Shown here piece by piece: positions 19,317-26,182 of a stretch of 64,000 bases of DNA. Both the position numbers and the translations under genes were made by a program. Each line of letters starts with the position of its first letter. Position 1 is the first letter of the stretch. A model generated the notes under the pieces. The model saw only the letters and a list, made by a program, of their open reading frames with translations. It made no database searches and was not told where the DNA came from. Origin of the DNA: an uncultured Collinsella sp. (GTDB lineage Bacteria; Actinomycetota; Coriobacteriia; Coriobacteriales; Coriobacteriaceae). The stretch spans positions 1 to 64,000 of the forward strand of contig CAAEUX010000099.1 of assembly GCA_900759335.1 (NCBI GenBank), written 5' to 3'.

Positions 19317-19385
19317 AAGTTGCGGTGGAATACGGACTGAATTGGCCCCTTAAAGGCAAAAACGCTCCGTATTTCACCGCAACTT
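19317..19385. repeat. Inverted repeat just after the tadA-glycerate kinase gene
   Basis: Arms of 20 bp (AAGTTGCGGTG...TACGGA and TCCGTA...CACCGCAACTT) differ at one position and enclose 29 nt. It ends 15 bp before the stop codon position of the gene on the minus strand, so it could act as that gene's terminator, though no T run is present. Confidence 0.7.
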
Positions 19386-19400
19386 ATAGGGAGATAGGCC

Positions 19401-21182
19401 TTAGAAGCGAGCGAGGTCGTAGGATTGGGCGGCTGCCTCGCCGGCACAGATGAGGTTGGTTGTGGCTTCTTGCGAATCGAGTGCCCGTTCCAGGTCCATG
19501 GGCTTGCGGCAAATCGGCAAAACCAAGTCAATACCCTGCCCATATACCGCGTCCAGGTTGACGGCGCGACCGCCCACGACGGCGACCACCGGTTTGCCAT
19601 ATCGCTTGGCGCGGCGAGCCACACCAACCGGCGCCTTTCCAGCGGCGGACTGTTCATCCATATTGCCCTCGCCTGTAATGACCAGGTTGACATCGCGTAC
19701 GCGCTCGTCAAAGCCAATCAGATCGAGCACCGTCTCCACGCCCGAGCGCAGCTCCGCACCGAGCGCCAGTAACGCCGCGCCCAAGCCACCGGCAGCGCCC
19801 GCGCCGGGCACGCCGAGCACCGAGCAAAATGTCCGCGCACCCTCGGGCAGGCGCAACAATCCCTGAGCCCGCACCCCGGTAATTGCCGCATCGAGCAGGC
19901 GGCCGTAGCCGACCATCCAGCTGTCGTACTTGCCCAGCGCCTCGGCATCATCCGCCGGCAGACCCTTCTGTCCACCGAACACTGCCAGCGCACCGCGGCG
20001 CCCCACGAGTGGGTTCTCGACATCAGAAAGCACCACGACACGCGCGCCGTTCAGCGCCCGAAGCGCTGGCGCCAAATCAACGCTCGCCACGTGTTCAAGG
20101 CCCGCAAGACCGGGGGCGACATCGCAGCCCTGATCATCGACCACACGCGCGCCCAGCGCCTGCAGCATGCCGGCGCCACCGTCGTTGGTGGCACTGCCGC
20201 CCAAGCCAATATAGATAGTCTTTGCCCCGGCACGAACCGCACGGAGCATCAGCTCGCCCACGCCATAGGTCGAAGCCGCCAACGCCGCCGACTCCGTACA
20301 GGGTGAATACCCAATACCCGCCGCCTCGGCCATCTCAATTACAGCCGACTCGTGCTCGCCGTCCACCAGCATCCGGGCAGACACGCGGTCGCCCAAGGGG
20401 CCTGCGACCTCGCAGGTTGAGAGCTCGCCACCGCACGCGGCAACGGCATCGAGCGTTCCCTCGCCACCATCTGCCAGCGGCAATGCGCGCACCTCGGCAT
20501 CGGGCCAAACGCGGCGCACGCCCTCGGCAACCGCCGCCTCCGCCTGCGCGCTCGAAACGCTGCCCTTAAAGGAGTCGATCGCCAACAGCACACGGCGGGG
20601 TCGGCGGCACGCAGGACCAAAGTCAACCGCCGTGCCAGCATCCTCACCGGCACCTGCAAGCGCTGCGGCGTGAGCGGCGTGTGCTTCAAGATCGGCCCCA
20701 CAACCGCAATCAGCGCCGCCCGCTCCGCGCAGACCGCCAAAATAGCTACTCAGCAGCTCGCGGCATTCAGCCGCCAGGACCCCAGCCGTCACGTTAAACC
20801 GATGATTCAGGCGCGAGTCGGCATTCAAATCGTATAGGGATCCCAACGCGCCCGCCTTGGCGTCGCTTACGCCATACACGCAGCGCCCCACGCGCGCGTT
20901 AACCATAAGGCCTGCGCACATGCAGCAGGGTTCCAACGTCACATAGACCGTACAGTCGGAAAGGCGCCAGCGGCCAAGCGCCTGGGCAGCGGCGCACACG
21001 GCCGCAAACTCGGCATGAGCCGAAGGGTCCTGGTCGAGTTCGCGACGATTATGCGCCCGCGCGACGATCTCACCGTCGCGCACCACTACGGCTCCGATGG
21101 GCACCTCGCCCACCGCCGCGGCGGCGCGCGCCTCGGCCAGTGCCTCGCGCATGAACTTCTCGTCGATTTCGGTGATCGTCAT
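19401..21182 (-). CDS. tadA-glxK: TadA-type tRNA adenosine deaminase fused to glycerate kinase
   Basis: A single 593-residue frame. Residues 1-150 are a complete TadA domain: HAE at 56-58 and PCCMC at 85-89 supply the zinc ligands and proton shuttle that convert A34 to inosine in tRNA-Arg. A linker rich in Ala, Gly and Cys (about 153-195) follows. Residues 197-593 are a full-length GlxK-family glycerate kinase (LLAIDSFKGS, ADGGEGT, GLGGSATNDGG), which phosphorylates glycerate using ATP. The ATG at 21182 is preferred because GGGAAGG lies 6 bp upstream; the frame is open 17 codons further. No stop or frameshift separates the halves. Enzymes of tRNA editing and of carbon metabolism have no obvious link, so this may be a fusion by loss of a stop codon or a processed polyprotein. 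Confidence 0.88.
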   Translation of the reverse strand: MTITEIDEKFMREALAEARAAAAVGEVPIGAVVVRDGEIVARAHNRRELDQDPSAHAEFAAVCAAAQALGRWRLSDCTVYVTLEPCCMCAGLMVNARVGRCVYGVSDAKAGALGSLYDLNADSRLNHRFNVTAGVLAAECRELLSSYFGGLRGAGGADCGCGADLEAHAAHAAALAGAGEDAGTAVDFGPACRRPRRVLLAIDSFKGSVSSAQAEAAVAEGVRRVWPDAEVRALPLADGGEGTLDAVAACGGELSTCEVAGPLGDRVSARMLVDGEHESAVIEMAEAAGIGYSPCTESAALAASTYGVGELMLRAVRAGAKTIYIGLGGSATNDGGAGMLQALGARVVDDQGCDVAPGLAGLEHVASVDLAPALRALNGARVVVLSDVENPLVGRRGALAVFGGQKGLPADDAEALGKYDSWMVGYGRLLDAAITGVRAQGLLRLPEGARTFCSVLGVPGAGAAGGLGAALLALGAELRSGVETVLDLIGFDERVRDVNLVITGEGNMDEQSAAGKAPVGVARRAKRYGKPVVAVVGGRAVNLDAVYGQGIDLVLPICRKPMDLERALDSQEATTNLICAGEAAAQSYDLARF

Positions 21183-21233
21183 CGTTCGCCTTCCCTGTTG
21201 CAAATTCAAAACGATGCTATCATTACGACTCAC

Positions 21234-21323
21234 GGAGAGATGGCAGAGCGGTTGAATGCGGCGGTCTTGAAAACCGTTGAGCGCGAGAGCGTTCCGGGGG
21301 TTCGAATCCCCCTCTCTCCGCCA
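21234..21323 (+). tRNA. tRNA-Ser (anticodon TGA)
   Basis: A 90-nt gene with acceptor stem GGAGAGA / TCTCTCC and encoded GCCA end. The anticodon arm CGGTCTTGAAAACCG places TGA in the loop. The long variable arm GCGCGAGAGCG is typical of class II tRNA-Ser, and the T arm GGGGGTTCGAATCCCCC is intact. It reads UCA codons. Confidence 0.97.
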
Positions 21324-21325
21324 CT

Positions 21326-21922
21326 TTAGTGATTCACCGGTGTCATGGTCCGCTCAAACAGCGCATCGACCACGTCGGCTATCTCAGGTCGACGCTCAAG
21401 ATCGTGGCCCGATTCCCACCATATCGTGAAAAGACGAATAATACCGCCGGCGACAAACTCAGACGTCGTCTCGAGTGACACGGGGGCCAGGGCGTCCTCG
21501 GCAAGCACGTTCATCACACGCTCGCGGATGGAGCGGGCAATGCGGTCGCAAATAACGTTGGTCAACATGCCCGACATGCTGCTTGCCAAAATGTTATCCA
21601 TGAGCCGCTCGTGCGTCAGAATCAAATCCATGGCATCGTCCAAAATCGCGTGCCGAAGCGCGCGCACGTCCTCGGCAGACACTGCGCCGGCCTCATCGGG
21701 CTGTTTTTGCGGCAAGCCCGACATGAGCTCATCGATATAAAAGGCAAAGTAATCGTTCTTGTCGCGAAAGTGCTTGTAGAACGTCGTGCGGCGAATCATG
21801 GCGCGGTCGCACAGCATGGCAACCGTCAGGTCCTCAAAACGATGCTCCTCGAGAAGCTCGGTAAAGGCATCGAACAGGGCGCGGTAGGTTTTCTTGATGC
21901 GAAGGTCCACTGGTATCGCCAT
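21326..21922 (-). CDS. TetR/AcrR-family transcriptional regulator
   Basis: About 198 residues. The N-terminal helix-turn-helix reads DLTVAMLCDRAMIRRTTFYK with HF-RDKNDYF, the TetR hallmark; the rest is an all-helical ligand/dimer domain. The frame is open far upstream, but the extension runs across the lemA promoter and is not convincing. ATG at 21922 is used, and a GTG at 21910, better spaced from AGGATGG, is a possible alternative. It is transcribed divergently from lemA, whose promoter it could control, and ends a few bases after the tRNA-Ser gene. Confidence 0.82.
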   Translation of the reverse strand: MAIPVDLRIKKTYRALFDAFTELLEEHRFEDLTVAMLCDRAMIRRTTFYKHFRDKNDYFAFYIDELMSGLPQKQPDEAGAVSAEDVRALRHAILDDAMDLILTHERLMDNILASSMSGMLTNVICDRIARSIRERVMNVLAEDALAPVSLETTSEFVAGGIIRLFTIWWESGHDLERRPEIADVVDALFERTMTPVNH

Positions 21923-22121
21923 CCTCAGGGCAAAGACAACACTCGTCAATCTGTCGCATATCTTACACCTGTACCTCGCGCGCTTTGCCCCGGTGCCAAC
22001 CCCGCCGAAAACACAACGCTTACCGGAAAGTTCGGCACGGCAAAACGTTGCGGGTATACTAGTAGCGTTATACCAACGGCAGCTGGCGCATGCCGCCGCG
22101 GCCATTCGAAACGGAGACATC

Positions 22122-22673
22122 ATGATTACCGTCATCATCGGCATCGTTGTTGTCATTGTGATTGTCTGCGCCATCGCCGGCATCTACAACAACATGGTCA
22201 CCAAGCGTAACCGCATCGATAACGCCTGGCAGAACATCGATACGCAGCTGCAGCGCCGTAACGACCTGATCCCCAACCTGGTCGAGACCGTCAAGGGCTA
22301 CGCCAAGCACGAGCAGGAGACGCTCTCCGCCGTGATCAGCGCGCGTAACACCGCCGTCAAGGCCACCACGCCCGAGGCCAAGATGGAAGCCGACAACGTG
22401 CTGACCGGCGCACTGCGCCAGCTCTTCGCTGTGGCCGAGGCCTATCCCGATCTTAAGGCAAACACCAACTTTACGCAGCTGCAGGCATCGCTCGAGGATA
22501 CCGAGAACAAGATTAGCTATGCACGCCAGAGCTACAACGACTGCGTGCTCAGCTACAACAACGCCATTCAAACGTTCCCGGCTGTCATCTTTGCCGGCAT
22601 CTTCCAGTTTAAGGAGCGCCAGGGCTTCGAGGCCGCCGAAGCAGCCCGCCAGGCCCCGACCGTCAAGTTCTAG
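22122..22673 (+). CDS. lemA: LemA family protein
   Basis: A 183-residue protein of usual LemA length. One N-terminal membrane helix (residues 2-22, Ile/Val-rich) is followed by the characteristic NxMVxKRNRIDNAWQNID and QRRNDLIPNLVETVKGYA segments of the four-helix LemA domain. It is anchored in the membrane with the helical domain probably outside; biochemical role unknown. GGAG lies about 7 bp before the ATG at 22122; the longer open frame upstream has no support. No partner gene (such as a TPM-domain or HtpX protein) is adjacent. Confidence 0.92.
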   Translation: MITVIIGIVVVIVIVCAIAGIYNNMVTKRNRIDNAWQNIDTQLQRRNDLIPNLVETVKGYAKHEQETLSAVISARNTAVKATTPEAKMEADNVLTGALRQLFAVAEAYPDLKANTNFTQLQASLEDTENKISYARQSYNDCVLSYNNAIQTFPAVIFAGIFQFKERQGFEAAEAARQAPTVKF

Positions 22674-22709
22674 TAGTTTGGCAGCGCATCCTTAATCGGC
22701 CAAATGCAT

Positions 22710-22756
22710 AAACCGCCCCGTCGAATGCATACTTCGACGGGGCGGTTTCCTTTTTC
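22710..22756 (+). terminator. Intrinsic terminator of lemA
   Basis: AAACCGCCCCGTCGAA pairs perfectly with TTCGACGGGGCGGTTT around a 7-nt loop, followed by CCTTTTT, 37 bp after the lemA stop. Confidence 0.9.
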
Positions 22757-22779
22757 GCGAAGGTCCCCCTCTAAGCGCC

Positions 22780-22980
22780 GTGCATTTTTAGGAGTATTCA
22801 ACATAACCAAGAGCTTCGGGCGCCACGATAAATGCCAAAGACCGCGAATATCCCTGCAAATCAAACGCTGTCAGCCCATAACCCCGCCCATCATCCGTAG
22901 AAAACATCGAGAAATCCCGATTTTTTGCCCGAGGTCGGTATGCAGGGGCCTTCGATTGCAGAATACTCGCAAAAATGCAC
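22780..22980. repeat. MITE-like 201-bp element with 20-bp terminal inverted repeats
   Basis: GTGCATTTTTAGGAGTATTC at the left end and GAATACTCGCAAAAATGCAC at the right end are inverted repeats matching at 18 of 20 positions. The interior (160 bp) is AT-richer than the genome and contains ATCGAGAAATCCCGAT. No transposase is encoded; short frames lack start signals. It sits in the convergent gap between lemA and ilvE, a typical safe insertion site. No target duplication longer than 3 bp is evident. Confidence 0.6.
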
Positions 22981-23028
22981 GTCGCCGCCACCCCCACATG
23001 GCGCGAACCAAAACAAAAGCGCGGCCTT

Positions 23029-23119
23029 CCTTTCCGGCGCACTCCGCAGGACGAAAGAACCTCCGCCGCACGAAGTGCGCAGCGGAGGTTCTTTCATGTC
23101 CGAGGACGCGCCGGAAAGG
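23029..23119. repeat. Long hairpin element between lemA and ilvE
   Basis: CCTTTCCGGCGC pairs with GCGCCGGAAAGG on the outside. Inside, GGAC/GTCC and GAAAGAACCTCCGC / GCGGAGGTTCTTTC pair, closed by CGCAC-GAA-GTGCG. The result is an almost continuous 91-nt hairpin. It lies 34 bp past the ilvE stop, so it may end ilvE transcription, but it is much longer than ordinary terminators. Confidence 0.75.
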
Positions 23120-23152
23120 AGGGTCGCCCTCGGGCCGGACAGCTAAGACAGC

Positions 23153-24205
23153 TTATGCGACGGTGTAAACCCAGTCGTGCTTATCCTCGACAGCACCGGA
23201 CTGGATACCAGTCAGGGTCTCGCGGAGTTTCTTCATCACAGGGCCGATCTCGGTGTAGCCAGCCGGGAAGGTCACGGTCTCGTCGGCGCCGTAAACCTTG
23301 TTGTCGATCTCGCCAACCGGGGAGATGACGGCAGCGGTGCCGCACAGGCCGCACTCGACAAAGGTACCGGCCTTGACCTCGGCCCACTCGACGGGGCGCT
23401 GGTCAACGGTCATGCCCAGGTCCTGAGCAACCTGAACGAGCGAACGGCGGGTGATGGAAGGCAGGATGGAGTCGGTGTGCGACTGCGGAACGACGAGCGT
23501 GCCGTCCTCCTTCACGAACAGAACGTTGGCGCCGCCGGTCTCCTCGACATAGGTGCGGGACTCGGAGTCGAGATACAGGTTCTCGGCATAGCCCTCGCGA
23601 TGGGCCTCCATCGTGGGCTTGAGGGACATGGCGTAGTTCAGGCCGGCCTTGATGTTGCCGGTGCCGTGCGGTGCGGCGCGGTCGTACTCGGAAACGCGCA
23701 GCTTGACGGGCTTGAGGCCACCCTTAAAGTACGGACCGACCGGGGTCACGAGAATGCGGAACGTGTACTCAGGAGCGGGAGCCACGCCGATTACGTCACC
23801 GGAGCCGATCATAAACGGGCGCACATACAGGGTTGCGCCAGAGCCGAAGGGCGGAACCCATGCGGCGTTGGCAGAGACGACCTGCTTGACGGCCTCAACG
23901 AACTTGTCCTTGGGGAACGGGGGCATCTCGAGGCGCTGGGCGGAGTTGTACATACGCTCGGCGTTCATATCGGGACGGAAGCAGACGATGCTGCCGTCCT
24001 CGGCGGTGTAGGCTTTCAGGCCCTCAAAGACCTCCTGACAGTAGTGGAAGATGCCGCCGCACTCGGAGACGTGCAGGGTGTGGTCAGTGGTCAGGCCGCC
24101 CTCGTCCCACTCACCGTCCTTCCAATGGGCCTCGTAGCTGTAATCGGTCTTCATGTAGCCAAAGCCGAGGCTACCCCAATCGATATCCTTCTTCTCGACA
24201 GTCAT
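23153..24205 (-). CDS. ilvE: Branched-chain amino acid aminotransferase
   Basis: A 350-residue fold-type IV PLP enzyme. It transfers the amino group between glutamate and the keto acids of Leu, Ile and Val. GGIFHYCQEVFEGLKAY matches the class II (large, mitochondrial-like) IlvE signature. The PLP lysine lies in GNIKAGLNYA, followed by LYLDSES and VEETGGANVLFV. GGAGC lies 5 bp before the ATG at 24205; the open frame continues upstream but without an initiation signal. Upstream is a 16-bp near-palindrome shared with the amino-acid ABC operon. Confidence 0.95.
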   Translation of the reverse strand: MTVEKKDIDWGSLGFGYMKTDYSYEAHWKDGEWDEGGLTTDHTLHVSECGGIFHYCQEVFEGLKAYTAEDGSIVCFRPDMNAERMYNSAQRLEMPPFPKDKFVEAVKQVVSANAAWVPPFGSGATLYVRPFMIGSGDVIGVAPAPEYTFRILVTPVGPYFKGGLKPVKLRVSEYDRAAPHGTGNIKAGLNYAMSLKPTMEAHREGYAENLYLDSESRTYVEETGGANVLFVKEDGTLVVPQSHTDSILPSITRRSLVQVAQDLGMTVDQRPVEWAEVKAGTFVECGLCGTAAVISPVGEIDNKVYGADETVTFPAGYTEIGPVMKKLRETLTGIQSGAVEDKHDWVYTVA

Positions 24206-24395
24206 ATGTCGCTCCTTACATACACGGTTGCATACTCGCGAACCCGCACGCAAGGACCGAAGCCGGCCGCGTCGCAACGTCGCATACCCGGAAGCGTAGA
24301 GCCAGGCAGGACACGTGGGCAGCATCAAAGCCGATGGCGCGTCGATTCGCATGCAGGTGATTGTACTCCCCGCACGCCTTGGATAAAACGCTTTT

Positions 24396-24411
24396 CTTTA
24401 ACTAAGTAAAG
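24396..24411. promoter_or_regulatory. Near-palindrome CTTTAACTAAGTAAAG upstream of ilvE
   Basis: The site matches CTTTAGTTAAGTAAAG at 54681-54696, upstream of the amino-acid ABC importer, at 14 of 16 positions, with the two differences in the central spacer. Arms CTTTA and TAAAG are symmetric. It lies about 190 bp before the ilvE start codon, near a TACAAT that could be a -10. Likely a repressor or activator site; the regulator is not identified. Confidence 0.5.
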
Positions 24412-24433
24412 TATTTTCATTTGCCTTCAACAC

Positions 24434-24468
24434 AAAAGGCCCGCCATCGAATCCGATGACGAGCCTTG
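24434..24468 (-). terminator. Terminator of the DedA gene
   Basis: On the minus strand AAGGCTCGTCATCG pairs with CGATGGCGGGCCTT, with two mismatches, around GATT and is followed by TTGTG. It sits 27 bp past the stop. Confidence 0.65.
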
Positions 24469-24495
24469 GAATTAACGTCCGAAAACAAGCTCGGA

Positions 24496-25143
24496 CTAGG
24501 CGTTCTTTTTACCGAGCTTAGCCTTAACCAGACCGACCACGGTCGGGATAATCGACACGGCGACAATCCCGATGATCAGCAGCTCAAAGTGCTCCTGCAC
24601 AAACGGAATGCCACCAAAGAAGTAACCCAGCAGCGTAAAGACCGTCGACCAGGTAATGCCACCCAGCACGTTAAAGACGACAAAGTTGCGCCAGTGCATG
24701 CCGCCCATACCGGCGATAAAAGGCACAAAGGTGCGGATGAACGGGAAGAAGCGACCGAGGAAGATGGCCAGATGGCCCCACTTATCGAGAAACGCCTCGG
24801 ACTTCTCGATGCGCTCGGGCGTCATGGCCTTTACCTTGCCCGAGGCGATGATCTTGCGGCCAAAGAAGTGGCCAATCATAAAGTTGCACTGATCGCCCAG
24901 GATGGCCGCGGCCCATGCGGTGGCCAGAAGCGCCACGATGTTAAAGCCGCCGTTATGGGCAAAGAAGCCCGAGGCAAACAGCAGCGAGTCGCCGGGAAGG
25001 AACGGGAAGAACACCACGCCCGTCTCGATAAAGATGATTAGGAATACGCAGCCGTAGGCCATGAGCGGGCCGGCGGCGATCCAGCTGGCGATCGCAGTGC
25101 GCGGGTCCTTAAGCAGCTCGGCGATAAAATTGATGAAACCCAT
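24496..25143 (-). CDS. DedA family membrane protein
   Basis: A 215-residue integral membrane protein with about five hydrophobic segments. The two DedA signatures are present: FFPFLPGDSLLFASG near residue 43 and GRFFPFIRTFVPFIAGMGGM near 130. DedA proteins act as lipid carrier flippases (for example of undecaprenyl phosphate or phosphatidylethanolamine) and affect envelope integrity. AGAGG lies 9 bp before the ATG at 25143; the 28 extra codons upstream would cross the promoter. It is a single gene with its own terminator and divergent from cysE. Confidence 0.93.
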   Translation of the reverse strand: MGFINFIAELLKDPRTAIASWIAAGPLMAYGCVFLIIFIETGVVFFPFLPGDSLLFASGFFAHNGGFNIVALLATAWAAAILGDQCNFMIGHFFGRKIIASGKVKAMTPERIEKSEAFLDKWGHLAIFLGRFFPFIRTFVPFIAGMGGMHWRNFVVFNVLGGITWSTVFTLLGYFFGGIPFVQEHFELLIIGIVAVSIIPTVVGLVKAKLGKKNA

Positions 25144-25367
25144 GAAGTAAAACCTCTCAGTTGTGGGCGCGGACACGTCCAAGTTGACCAGTATACGGTT
25201 GCGGCGCCCCCTCGTGCGCAACCCCACAAAAGCATGACTCCATTACCAGCAAGTTTGCATAACTGACACTTGTCGCCCAAAGCAAAGCAAGATCGCCCTT
25301 CCTAATCCCTAGCGAATCGCTATACTTTATTGAATCGCATTGTCACGGTGCTAAGGGAGGGCGGCCG

Positions 25368-26072
25368 ATGAGCTTTATCAACACCATTCGAGAGGACATC
25401 AAGACCGTCCAGGCGCAAGACCCCGCTGCGCAAAACGGTCTGGTCATCTTCCTTTCCTACCCCGGCTTGCACGCCAAGTGGAACCACGTGCCCGAGCACT
25501 GGCTGTGGGAACACGGCCATCGATCTCTCGCCCGTGTGCTCTCGCAAATCACCCGCCACATCACCGGCGTCGAGATTCATCCCGCCGCGCAGATCGGCAA
25601 GCACTTCTTTATCGACCACGCCATGGGCGTCGTTATTGGCGAGACTGCCATCGTGGGCGACAACTGTGTGCTCTACCAGGGCGTCACGCTCGGCGGCACC
25701 GGCAACGAGACCGGCAAGCGTCACCCCACCCTGGGCAACAATGTCACGGTGGGCACGGGCGCCAAGGTGCTTGGCAACATCCACATCGGCAACAACGTCA
25801 AAATCGGCGGCAACTCGGTCGTCGTCAAGGACGTGCCCGACAACTGCACCGTCGTGGGCGTGCCCGGGCGCATCATCAAGCGCAACGGCTGCCGCGTGTT
25901 CGAGGAGAGCTTCGACGCCAAGCAGCATCGCGAGTACATGCCCGACGATGCCGCCGAGCAGAGCGCCCTCAACCGTCAGGGCATCACCGAAAACGCCCGC
26001 CGCGTCAAGGAACTCGAGCAAGAGGTGGCCGAGCTCAAAGCCCTCGTCGCCAAGCTCGTGGACGAGCGCTAG
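25368..26072 (+). CDS. cysE: Serine O-acetyltransferase
   Basis: A 234-residue left-handed beta-helix enzyme that makes O-acetylserine from serine and acetyl-CoA, the first step of cysteine synthesis. Hexapeptide repeats run from about residue 62 to 170 (IHPAAQIGKHFFID, VVIGETAIVGDNC, YQGVTLGGTGNE). The catalytic histidine is in RHPTLGNNV. It is the short EpsC/CysE type lacking the long N-terminal domain. The last 60 residues form a charged helix. GGGAGG lies about 6 bp before the ATG. No cysK lies next to it. Confidence 0.94.
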   Translation: MSFINTIREDIKTVQAQDPAAQNGLVIFLSYPGLHAKWNHVPEHWLWEHGHRSLARVLSQITRHITGVEIHPAAQIGKHFFIDHAMGVVIGETAIVGDNCVLYQGVTLGGTGNETGKRHPTLGNNVTVGTGAKVLGNIHIGNNVKIGGNSVVVKDVPDNCTVVGVPGRIIKRNGCRVFEESFDAKQHREYMPDDAAEQSALNRQGITENARRVKELEQEVAELKALVAKLVDER

Positions 26073-26112
26073 AAGCGGACGGCCACCGACAACATTGACG
26101 CCAACACAAAAG

Positions 26113-26142
26113 ACGCGCCAGGGAATCCGCCCCCGGCGCGCC
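26113..26142. terminator. Convergent terminator between cysE and the ABC operon
   Basis: GCGCCAGGG pairs with CCCCGGCGC around AATCCGC, with A runs on the left and TTCTTTT on the right, so it can serve both directions. Confidence 0.65.
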
Positions 26143-26153
26143 TTCTTTTCGAT

Positions 26154-26181
26154 GTGACATGCGGGGCTGCCCCTTTGTCAC
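26154..26181. repeat. Short palindrome GTGACA-GGGG-CCCC-TGTCAC
   Basis: Arms GTGACA / TGTCAC plus GGGG / CCCC enclose CTG. It touches the stop codon of the downstream ABC gene and resembles other small palindromes in the window. Confidence 0.55.
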
Positions 26182-26182
26182 C

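Noticed and set aside
22788..23097. Minus-strand frames of 66-84 codons between lemA and ilvE
   Set aside because: They overlap each other in different frames across two inverted-repeat elements and lack start signals.
24206..24420. T-box or attenuator leader for ilvE
   Set aside because: No T-box consensus (GGTGGNACCGCG) or run of Leu, Ile or Val codons in a leader peptide was found.
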